Shown here: positions 7,378 to 13,903 of the stretch, one piece after another | Layout of the letters: each line of letters begins with the position of its first letter | Numbering within the stretch: position 1 is the first letter of the stretch | DNA from: Chloroflexota bacterium | Lineage (GTDB): Bacteria; Chloroflexota; UBA5177; JANWHV01 | Assembly: GCA_025924845.1 (NCBI GenBank) | Contig: JAICHN010000083.1 | Coordinates: 1 to 14,346 of the forward strand | Length of the DNA: 14,346 nt | Reading direction: 5' to 3' | Notes under the pieces: generated by a model | The model's database searches: none | The model's input: only the letters and a program-made list of their open reading frames with translations | What the model was told of the DNA's origin: nothing | Position numbers and translations under genes: made by a program

Positions 7378-9217
7378 CCACGGCGGGATCGAATTGTAGG
7401 CCGGCGCAACGGCGCAGTTCAGCGAGGGCCCAGGCGCGATCCGATTGTTGGCGGTAGGGCCGTTCGGTGGTGATCGCGGCATAGGCATCGGCGACCGCGA
7501 TGATCCGTGCGCCGAGTGGTATGGCATCGCCCATGAGTTTATCGGGATAGCCCGCGCCATCCCACCGCTCGTGGTGCGCCCGGATCAGCGGGACAAACGC
7601 GCGCAGCGCCGGCACCCACCCCACAACGTCCGCCGCCACTCGGGGATGTTCGCGCATTAAGGCCCACTCATCGTCACTCAGGCGGCCGGGTTTCCGCAAG
7701 ATCGCATCCGGGATGGCGATTTTACCGACATCGTGCAAGCGCGCCGCTACCCCAACCATGCGCGATTCCGCGGCGCCCAGGCCCATGGCATGGGCAAGCT
7801 TGATGCTCAATGCCGCGACCTCGTGGGTATGCATGCCAGTATAGGCATCACGGGCATTGACCAGCGCGGCAAGCGCTTCGACTGTCCCAGCCATCGCCGT
7901 CTGCTCACGCGAATCGTCGGCAAGCCTGCCGCCGGCGAGCAAAGCCACCGCGGGATCGTCAACTGCCCGCACCTGATTCCGACCCAGGTGCTTCGCCACG
8001 TACATTGCCCGATCCGCTGCCTCAATCAGGAGACTACGGTCGTCACCATCGCGTGGATAGGTTGCAGTGCCGATCGAGCAGGTAAGATGCAATCCACCGG
8101 CAATCGTAAAGCGATGGCCCGCTACCGCGGCACGCAGCCGTTCCGCCGAGAGTAGAGCGCTCATATCATCCGTCTCCGGCAGCAAGACCAAAAATTCCTC
8201 ACCTCCCCAGCGGCCAAGCAAATCCACGCTACGGATCGTTTCGCTCACGATGCGCGCGAAGTCGCGCAGCGCCGTATCGCCGGCGGGGTGCCCGTGACTA
8301 TCGTTCAGCGCCTTGAAGTGATCAACGTCGAGAAAGAGGGCCGAACAGGGCCGGTTATAGCGGCGCGCGCGCTCCAGTTCGCGGTCGAGTGCCGCAATCA
8401 TCGCGGTTTGATTCGGCAGGCCGGTTAACCCGTCGGTGCCGGCGCGCCGCTCCGCCGAGAGTAGCGCGTCTTTCATGCGGTTGAAGGCACCGGCCAGGAC
8501 GGCTATTTCATCATTGCCGTGTTCGTCAGCCCGTGCGGTGACCGTGCCTTCTGCCACCAGGCTCGCTGTCACAACCAGGTTACCCAGCCCATGGGTGAGG
8601 CGACGGTTGATCAGCAGCGCCAGGATTGCCGCCGCGGCCAGCGTCACGACCAGAGTGATGAGGGCAAGGCGCAGCGTGGCCCACGCGCTGCTGAGCGTTC
8701 GAGCGTACAGCGTCTCCCCCGTGGAGAGCTGCGCCCCCGCCGTGCCGAGTACGATGTCCAATACGGAATCGAGACGATCCGCTACCCGGCGGTCGAACCC
8801 CGCGCCGGTCGTGACCCCGGAACGGCGCTGAAGGGTTAGGAGTATCGGCGCACGCGCGGCGATATAGCTCGCCCATGCGGCATGCCAGTTCGCCAGACTC
8901 GCGGGCGCCAACACATGCCGGCCGGCGCGAGTAATGCTGAAATCGAGACTCGTGATCTCATCGGTAATGGCGCGCCTCTGGTCCGGCGTTAGCGCGGCCT
9001 GCGTTTCGGTCAGCAACTCGCGCTCCTGGTCGAGTTCCTGGCTGAGCATGTTCAATCCCACGGTCGGGGCCAGCCCGCGCTGCTCGAGTGTGGTAATTTG
9101 CCGCGCCGAGTGCACCGTGGCATCAATTGCCAAGCCGCCCTGGACGGCGGCAAGCACGGTTAAGAGTACAAAGGTAGCGATAATCGTGGCTCGTAGCGTC
9201 AGGTGTATACCTCGCAC
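7319..9217 (-). CDS. Membrane sensor with GGDEF and HD-GYP domains (dual c-di-GMP enzyme)
   Basis: About 632 residues from the GTG at 9217. Order: membrane helix (11-32); helical extracytoplasmic sensor region (33-180) with no domain I recognise; second helix (181-204); HAMP linker (205-257); diguanylate cyclase domain (261-419) with intact GGEEF (338-342) and product-inhibition site RSVD (329-332) exactly five residues upstream; HD-GYP phosphodiesterase domain (442-617) with HDVGK (495-499) and HHERWDGAGYP (548-558). Both catalytic sets look complete, so it could make and break c-di-GMP, with the sensor choosing. The open frame extends back to 9406 but would then overlap the cupredoxin gene by about 190 nt. 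The GTG is 2 nt after that gene's stop and has no ribosome binding site, which points to translational coupling. Confidence 0.88.
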   Translation of the reverse strand: MRGIHLTLRATIIATFVLLTVLAAVQGGLAIDATVHSARQITTLEQRGLAPTVGLNMLSQELDQERELLTETQAALTPDQRRAITDEITSLDFSITRAGRHVLAPASLANWHAAWASYIAARAPILLTLQRRSGVTTGAGFDRRVADRLDSVLDIVLGTAGAQLSTGETLYARTLSSAWATLRLALITLVVTLAAAAILALLINRRLTHGLGNLVVTASLVAEGTVTARADEHGNDEIAVLAGAFNRMKDALLSAERRAGTDGLTGLPNQTAMIAALDRELERARRYNRPCSALFLDVDHFKALNDSHGHPAGDTALRDFARIVSETIRSVDLLGRWGGEEFLVLLPETDDMSALLSAERLRAAVAGHRFTIAGGLHLTCSIGTATYPRDGDDRSLLIEAADRAMYVAKHLGRNQVRAVDDPAVALLAGGRLADDSREQTAMAGTVEALAALVNARDAYTGMHTHEVAALSIKLAHAMGLGAAESRMVGVAARLHDVGKIAIPDAILRKPGRLSDDEWALMREHPRVAADVVGWVPALRAFVPLIRAHHERWDGAGYPDKLMGDAIPLGARIIAVADAYAAITTERPYRQQSDRAWALAELRRCAGLQFDPAVVTALERVFLSHASDTAFAG

Positions 9218-9219
9218 TG

Positions 9220-10086
9220 CTAGAGCGACGTGGCCGTTGGTAATACCACGATCCACGCCTCCATCGCGTTCCCTTCCGCGTAGCCGGATGCCTTTGGGCG
9301 CGGCGCCACGACATGCCAGCCGCCTCGTGTCACTATCACTTTGGTATGCATTGTGCAGTACACGTGGTACAGGCCCGGCTGCTGTACCACCAAGGTGCGC
9401 TGCCACCCACTGGGCGGCTCGGCATCGGTACCCGAGACGACGAACGCCGCTCCCGCCGGCGAGGCCGGGTCGATCACGAAGTTATGCGCGTCCTCATGGT
9501 GATTGGCGACCACGATGCTGCTCCCGACCACCGTGACGAGCGCCTTGGGCGCGAAGAGATCCTGGCCCTTGGGCACCATGAGCATGCTGTGCAAACCGGG
9601 GAGGCTGCCCAGCACCGCGATCCAGCCCTGACGAGGCGTGGACCCGTTCGGCATGCCCCGCAGAATCGTACTCCCCGCCGCGACGCGCTCCGGGCGTGCC
9701 GTACGCGTATCGTAATATTGGTAGAGCCCGATCGTGCGCAGCGAGAGGGTAGCGCGACCATGTGGGGCCACGGTCACCGTGAATGACGTAGGTGAGGACA
9801 CGGTGGCACGGATAGTCAGCGGGACGACAAGCTCGTTGGCAAAGGTGACCTCGCTCCCTGTGCCGATCACCGTGACGCGCGGCGCAAAGCCCACGGTTGC
9901 CGAGGACAGCACGATGGACGCCGCGCTCGGCATCGGCGCGGTACCCGCGTCGCTCATGCCAAACGCCTCCCGGAGTGCGGGATCCGGGCCGAATAGGCTC
10001 CAGGTGAGCAACATCGGCAGAGCGAGTACTACCACTGTTATGGCGGCAAGCGATGCCCAATGCGGACGCGAACGCAGTGTGGTCAT
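9220..10086 (-). CDS. Membrane-anchored two-domain cupredoxin-like protein
   Basis: A 288-residue protein with an N-terminal signal/anchor (residues 11-33). Two cupredoxin-like repeats follow, at about 55-130 and 180-260. The second carries type-1 copper ligand candidates: H201 in HHEDAHNF, plus C244 and H247 in GLYHVYCTMHTKV. No methionine follows H247 at the usual axial position (M246 lies between Cys and His), so the copper site may be unusual. The first repeat has the matching loop GLYQYYDTRTA (120-130), in which Asp126 replaces the Cys and the His is lost, so it should not bind copper. The ATG is preceded by GGAGG at a 4-nt spacing. The gene lies 2 nt before the GGDEF/HD-GYP gene, so the two probably work together. 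Its role could be electron transfer or copper/redox sensing outside the membrane. Confidence 0.78.
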   Translation of the reverse strand: MTTLRSRPHWASLAAITVVVLALPMLLTWSLFGPDPALREAFGMSDAGTAPMPSAASIVLSSATVGFAPRVTVIGTGSEVTFANELVVPLTIRATVSSPTSFTVTVAPHGRATLSLRTIGLYQYYDTRTARPERVAAGSTILRGMPNGSTPRQGWIAVLGSLPGLHSMLMVPKGQDLFAPKALVTVVGSSIVVANHHEDAHNFVIDPASPAGAAFVVSGTDAEPPSGWQRTLVVQQPGLYHVYCTMHTKVIVTRGGWHVVAPRPKASGYAEGNAMEAWIVVLPTATSL

Positions 10087-10155
10087 GGTGCCTCCGGCAG
10101 CGGGACGGTCGATACGAATATGCGGATCATCGTGCTCCTGCTCGAACCGGGCCGC

Positions 10156-10205
10156 AGTATAGAATGCCGCACGGACATCACTCTATAGCCCAAGTGGTAG
10201 CCCAA
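10156..10205 (-). promoter_or_regulatory. Promoter with upstream direct repeat for the cupredoxin/c-di-GMP operon
   Basis: On the minus strand a good -10 box, TATACT, lies at 10156-10161, about 70 nt before the cupredoxin start. The hexamer 17 nt upstream (AGAGTG) is a poor -35. Just beyond it is an exact direct repeat of TTGGGCTA (plus strand TAGCCCAA, at 10186-10193 and 10198-10205) with a 12-bp period. A weak -35 beside tandem repeats suggests an activator-dependent promoter, for example one bound by a response regulator. This is inference from spacing. Confidence 0.4.
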
Positions 10206-10268
10206 ACGCCGGCGCCCGCATTCCACATGAGCACCATGGTCGGCGGGTGCTTCGCGGACCAGCGACAA

Positions 10269-10640
10269 TCATCAACACAATAAACCCTTATACCGGCGCG
10301 TCAACCAACATACGTTGCCATTCATCGCCTCGCAGTGCCATGAGCAGACTACCTTCTTCAGTTGCTCGGCGCGGAGGTATGCAGTCAGGACTATGGAAGC
10401 CGCGCGCAGGCGGAGCCATATAGAAAATCAGGCTATAACTCACGGCGGTATAGCCAAGAATCGCTTGGGCAAGTTGGTATATGTGGCCTTTCGAGTACAT
10501 CCGGCGGTAGGAGCGCCCGAGCCGCACTTGCAGGAGACGAAGACCAAAGCGTTTGAAGAGTGACATGCGCATTGGACTCCCGTCCCTCCCGCTCCACCAA
10601 CCAGCGCCCTATTCCACACTATACTTGGGCGTGGTCGGGG
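10269..10640. other. Low-GC intergenic stretch with one doubtful small ORF
   Basis: Between the cupredoxin promoter and the transposase remnant lie about 370 nt with lower GC than the neighbouring genes. I see no inverted-repeat insertion ends, tRNA or terminator. The only open frame with a usable ribosome binding site is the minus-strand ORF listed separately. The region may be old mobile-element debris. Confidence 0.4.
10288..10572 (-). CDS. Possible small hypothetical membrane protein (94 aa)
   Basis: I do not recognise this ORF. It starts at an ATG with GGGAG four nt upstream. It has a strongly basic N-terminus (residues 1-30, many Arg/Lys) followed by a hydrophobic stretch, IYQLAQAILGYTAVSYSLIF, that could be one membrane helix. 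The tail (residues 60-94) is polar. Codon third positions are less GC-rich than in neighbouring genes, and the plus strand is also open over the same bases. It may be a recently acquired gene, or simply a chance ORF next to mobile-element debris. Confidence 0.25.
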   Translation of the reverse strand: MRMSLFKRFGLRLLQVRLGRSYRRMYSKGHIYQLAQAILGYTAVSYSLIFYMAPPARGFHSPDCIPPRRATEEGSLLMALRGDEWQRMLVDAPV

Positions 10641-10781
10641 AGAAATGATGCGGCTCCGGCGACCATGGCGAGCAAGTCGGCGCTGATCTTGCCCTAGTTG
10701 AATGAACGACAACGGCGCCTGATGTTGGGCGTGGAAGCACGCGCGCTTGGCCATGGCGGCATTACCCTCGTGGCCCGTTAG
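10641..10781 (+). pseudogene. Decayed N-terminus of an ISAzo13-like transposase
   Basis: One plus-strand frame reads ...DAAPATMASKSALILP, a TAG stop (10695-10697), then LNERQRRLMLGVEARALGHG and GITLVAR, then a second TAG (10779-10781). The pattern 'L-P-x-L-(D/N)ERQRRL...EARALG-x-GGI-x-x-VAR' is what I recall as the N-terminal region of ISAzo13-family (DDE) transposases. The match would continue with ATGLS-type residues, but here it breaks off exactly where the efflux gene's 3' end (10783) begins on the other strand. Two in-frame stops and the loss of the catalytic domain mean it is dead. I saw no terminal inverted repeats, so only a fragment of the element remains. Confidence 0.55.
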
Positions 10782-10782
10782 G

Positions 10783-12261
10783 CTATTGGGGACTAGGACG
10801 AAGTATCAAGGCGGCCACGAAGACGGCGACGGCGCCGCATCCACCGGCGATCAGGAATCCTTGGTCGTACCCGCTGGTCAACGCATCTCTGAGAGCGTGG
10901 CCGCGGGAAAGCAGTCCATTGGTGCGAACAGTGGAGAGACTGGCGAGAATCGCCACGCCGAGCGCGGCTCCGATCTGGGTAGAGACATTGGCCAGACCGG
11001 AGACAAGACCGGAATCGCCTGGTCCCGCCTCGGCCATGGCCAGCGATACGCTCGGCATGAAGGAGAGTCCGGCTCCGACCCCACCCAGCACCATGACGGG
11101 CAGCACCGCGGTGAGATAGCTGCTGCCCACCGCGGCATGGGCGAAGAGCAGATTGCCGGTCGCGTTTAAGGTGAGACCGGCGATCAGGGTCGTCCTGGCG
11201 CCCAGCCGGGCCATCAGCCGGCGCGTGATGAAGAGCGAGAACACGGCCACTATCCCGGTCATGGGCAGAAACGCGAATCCGGTTTGGAGGGCGCCGTAAC
11301 CCAACACGTGCTGCATGTACAGGGCGCCCAGGAAAAACATCCCGAACATCCCGAAGGCGAGGAGGGCCCGGATCAGATTGGCCCCGACCACACCGCGCGA
11401 CCGAAAAACGCGAAGCGGAACCAGGGGAACGTCGATGCGCGACTCAAGCCGCGCGAAACCGAGCGCCAGGACGATCGCCACGGCGCCAAGGATGATCGTT
11501 CGGGTCGAGCCCCAGCCGTTGTCACTTGCCTGGATTACGGCATAGACGGTAAGGGCCGGCGTGATCGTGACGAGTAGCGCGCCCAGGATATCCACCCCTT
11601 GATCGAGGCCGACCCCCTGATGATCGGGAATGAGACGCGCGCCGAACACCAGCGCGGCAAGGCCAATCGGGATGTTTATGAAGAATATCCAGTGCCAACT
11701 CAGGGCCTGAGTCAGGGCGCCGCCCGCGAGTAGACCAATCGAACCGCCGCTCACCGCGACAAAGGCATAGATCCCCATGGCCTTCGCCCGCTCTCCCGCA
11801 TCGGCGAAGATGGTGACCAGAATAGCCAGGATCATCGCCGAGGTACAGGCCGCGGCCATTCCCTGCAAGCTTCTGGCGCCGATCAGCAACTCTTGCGACG
11901 AGGCGAGGCCGCAGAGGAGCGAGGCGAAGGTGAAGACGGCCAGCCCGGCGAGAAAGACGCGTCGCCGACCGAGAAGGTCGCCCAGTCGGCCCGCCAACAA
12001 CAGCAAGCCGCCAAAGGTGATCAGGTACCCGTTCACCACCCAGGCCAGCGAGGACTGGGAGAAATGGAGATCCTTTTGGATCGCGGGTAGCGCCACGTTG
12101 GCGACCGTGGCATCGAGAGTGAGCATTAACTGGCCCAGACAAAGGACAACTACCGCTATCCAGCGCCTCTTGTTATCAGTATTCGGGGAGCTTGGGGCGT
12201 CCGGCACTGCTGCGATCAGCGGACGTCGTTCGGCGAACAGCGTGCTTCGTTCGGCGGCCAT
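10783..12261 (-). CDS. DHA2-family (EmrB/QacA-type) multidrug efflux MFS transporter
   Basis: A proton-coupled drug exporter of the 14-helix DHA2 group, about 492 residues from the ATG at 12261. Helix 1 holds LDATVANVALPAIQ (about 49-62), the family's motif D1. The loop between helices 2 and 3 holds GRLGDLLGRRRVF (about 91-103), motif A. Later helices run to a short tail, ILRPSPQ. I chose ATG 12261 because AGGAAGG lies 9 nt upstream. The frame is open back to a TTG at 12333 and an ATG at 12321, but those lack sites and lie within or next to the operator array. It is divergent from a TetR gene, so drug-induced derepression is likely. Substrates cannot be predicted. Its 3' end abuts a transposase remnant. 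Confidence 0.9.
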   Translation of the reverse strand: MAAERSTLFAERRPLIAAVPDAPSSPNTDNKRRWIAVVVLCLGQLMLTLDATVANVALPAIQKDLHFSQSSLAWVVNGYLITFGGLLLLAGRLGDLLGRRRVFLAGLAVFTFASLLCGLASSQELLIGARSLQGMAAACTSAMILAILVTIFADAGERAKAMGIYAFVAVSGGSIGLLAGGALTQALSWHWIFFINIPIGLAALVFGARLIPDHQGVGLDQGVDILGALLVTITPALTVYAVIQASDNGWGSTRTIILGAVAIVLALGFARLESRIDVPLVPLRVFRSRGVVGANLIRALLAFGMFGMFFLGALYMQHVLGYGALQTGFAFLPMTGIVAVFSLFITRRLMARLGARTTLIAGLTLNATGNLLFAHAAVGSSYLTAVLPVMVLGGVGAGLSFMPSVSLAMAEAGPGDSGLVSGLANVSTQIGAALGVAILASLSTVRTNGLLSRGHALRDALTSGYDQGFLIAGGCGAVAVFVAALILRPSPQ

Positions 12262-12310
12262 GCGGTTGTACCTTCCTCGGATGGTCACCACGTCCCTTTG
12301 CCGGGAGGCG

Positions 12311-12396
12311 GCGATGGGCATATAATCGGACAAGAGGGTCCGGATATTATTTCCGGACTCTGAGGTCCGCTTATATTATCCGGACCAGGAGGTCCG
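12311..12396. promoter_or_regulatory. 27-bp periodic TetR operator array
   Basis: Two matching 21-bp palindromes lie exactly 27 bp apart: GTCCGGA-N7-TCCGGAC (12338-12358) and GTCCGCT-N7-TCCGGAC (12365-12385). The spacers are all A/T (TATTATT and TATATTA). The same 27-bp phase continues outward as half-sites: CGGAC ends at 12331 on the left, and GTCCG starts at 12392 on the right. The array fills the gap between the divergent tetR and efflux genes. The AT-rich spacers are the best -10 candidates for both genes. The rightmost half-site overlaps the tetR ribosome binding site (AGGAGG, 12387-12392). This predicts cooperative binding by the TetR protein and tight autorepression. Confidence 0.75.
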
Positions 12397-12397
12397 T

Positions 12398-12991
12398 TTG
12401 TCAAGTGATCTCTCCGCGCCCGCGGCCATACGGCCGCGCAAGGTGCGCTCCGATTCGATCGAGAACCGCGAACGCGTGCTCGAGGCGGCCCGCGAGGTCT
12501 TCGCTGAGTCCGGCCTGGACGCCTTGATCCCCGACATCGCGGCGCGAGCGGGGGTTGGGAAGGGCACCGTCTACCGGCACTTTCCCAGCAAGGAAGCGCT
12601 CATTCAGGCCATCCTCGACGCCTACTGGCGGCAACTCGAAACGATGCGCCAACAGGCGCTCGCCAACGATGATCCCTGGGCCGGTTTTGCCGGGCTGCTG
12701 CGGGGCATGATCAGCGTCAAGGACGAGCAACGGGCCGCGAGCGAAATCCTCATCGCGTCCAAGGGCACTCGACCCAAGGATCCGGTCTACACCCGGATCG
12801 ACGAGACCCTGGTCGTGCTGTTCCGACGCGCCCAGGAAGCGGGCCTCGCCCGCATGGACGTGCCGGCCGAGACCATGCCGCTGGTCCTGCGCAGCACCCA
12901 CTGGGCCGTTAAGTACGGCCGCGATTTGCGGCTCGACTGGCAGCCCTACCTCCAGGCGGTGCTGGACGGACTGCGCGCCGGCCGGTCTTAA
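12398..12991 (+). CDS. TetR-family transcriptional repressor of the adjacent efflux gene
   Basis: A 197-residue regulator. Residues about 22-68 form the TetR N-terminal DNA-binding domain, with the helix-turn-helix around IPDIAARAGVGKGTVYRHF (44-62) followed by the usual SKEAL. The C-terminal region (70-197) is all-helical and would bind a ligand and form the dimer; its length is normal. The start is a TTG at 12398, chosen because AGGAGG (12387-12392) sits 5 nt upstream and no other start in frame has such a site. It is divergent from the DHA2 exporter across a palindromic operator array, so it very probably represses both genes until an exported compound binds. The weak TTG start would keep repressor levels low. 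The ligand is unknown. Confidence 0.9.
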   Translation: MSSDLSAPAAIRPRKVRSDSIENRERVLEAAREVFAESGLDALIPDIAARAGVGKGTVYRHFPSKEALIQAILDAYWRQLETMRQQALANDDPWAGFAGLLRGMISVKDEQRAASEILIASKGTRPKDPVYTRIDETLVVLFRRAQEAGLARMDVPAETMPLVLRSTHWAVKYGRDLRLDWQPYLQAVLDGLRAGRS

Positions 12992-13049
12992 ACCCGATCC
13001 AACGCTCTTTCGCTTCCACCAACCCAATCACGGCTCGGGCGCGGCACGC

Positions 13050-13055
13050 TACACT
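13050..13055 (+). promoter_or_regulatory. Possible -10 element for parAB
   Basis: TACACT lies about 45 nt before the parA GTG. No clear -35 box stands 16-18 nt upstream. It is the best match in the 108-nt gap after tetR. I saw no terminator in that gap. Confidence 0.25.
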
Positions 13056-13099
13056 AGCTATGCCGAACGACATGGATAAGGGAGAGCGGAAACCTAAGG

Positions 13100-13903
13100 G
13101 TGAGACGCGAACAAATCGTGGCCCTGGTCAATCGAAAGGGAGGCTCCGGCAAATCCACCACTACCCTAAATCTGGCGGGCGCCCTGGTCGATTTGGGGCT
13201 CCGCGTGCTGGTGGTGGATCTGGACCCCCAAGCATCGCTCACCCGCTTGCTGACCGCCGATCCGGTGGAGCGAGGAGTCGGCACTTGCATCTCCGCTCCC
13301 GGCCAGCTTGCCGCCGATCTGATCCGCGATACGGCGGCCGGGATTGACCTCCTCCCCGGTGACCGTTCCATCGAGTCGGCGGCGCTCGCTCTCCATGATT
13401 CGCCCTCCGGATTCCTCCGCCTCCGCCGGATCCTGGCCCCCATCGCGGGCTACGGCGTGATCCTGCTCGATACACCGCCCGCCCTGGGCTTCGCGCTCTC
13501 CAGCGCCATCCTGGCCGCCGGATGGGCCGTGCTGCCCACGGCTACCACGCAGCAGGATATTGACGCGCTAATCGATACCCTGGAAGCCATCGAGGAATTG
13601 GCGGCGGATGAGCTCACCTGTGCCCAGCGGCTGGCCATCGTACCGAACGGCGTCCATCGCGATCTCCCCGATCAAGGTGGGCTGGCCGCGCTCCAGGCCA
13701 CCTTCGGCGACCTGGTGACGCAACCGGTCCCCCATGCCTCGGCGATCAAGCGAGCGCTCAATCGGCGTCTTCCCCTATCGCGCACCGAGCCGCGGGCCGC
13801 CCCCATGGCGGCCTACCGGGTGCTGGGTGCGCGGGTGGCATCGGCGGTGCGAGGCGGTGTGCAGGGCAAGTTATTCCAGGAAGGCAGCTATGCCAAGGCA
13901 TAA
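13100..13903 (+). CDS. parA: ParA/Soj-type partition ATPase
   Basis: A 267-residue DNA-partition ATPase. Residues 13-20 form the deviant Walker A motif KGGSGKST, with signature lysine K13 and K18. VVDLDPQAS (38-46) is the next conserved ATPase motif, and ILLDTPP (121-127) is Walker B. In the known mechanism, ATP-bound ParA dimers coat DNA and ParB-parS complexes move along the gradient. The short N-terminus without a helix-turn-helix marks a Soj/chromosomal-like (type Ib or small) ParA rather than a P1-type protein. The start is a GTG at 13100: no other start lies in frame before the ATPase core, and the local site (AAGG touching the GTG, or GGA 9 nt up) is weak. It overlaps parB by 14 nt. 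Other ParA/MinD-like roles are less likely given the parB partner. Confidence 0.92.
   Translation: MRREQIVALVNRKGGSGKSTTTLNLAGALVDLGLRVLVVDLDPQASLTRLLTADPVERGVGTCISAPGQLAADLIRDTAAGIDLLPGDRSIESAALALHDSPSGFLRLRRILAPIAGYGVILLDTPPALGFALSSAILAAGWAVLPTATTQQDIDALIDTLEAIEELAADELTCAQRLAIVPNGVHRDLPDQGGLAALQATFGDLVTQPVPHASAIKRALNRRLPLSRTEPRAAPMAAYRVLGARVASAVRGGVQGKLFQEGSYAKA

Noticed and set aside
9218..9406. N-terminal extension of the GGDEF/HD-GYP protein back to 9406
   Set aside because: These 63 codons lie inside the cupredoxin gene in another frame, and the translation is Arg/Gly-rich with no domain character. The GTG at 9217 directly before the first membrane helix fits better.
13060..13347. 95-codon frame starting ATG before parA
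   Set aside because: It overlaps the parA ATPase core in a different frame, and its translation is low-complexity Arg/Gly/Pro.
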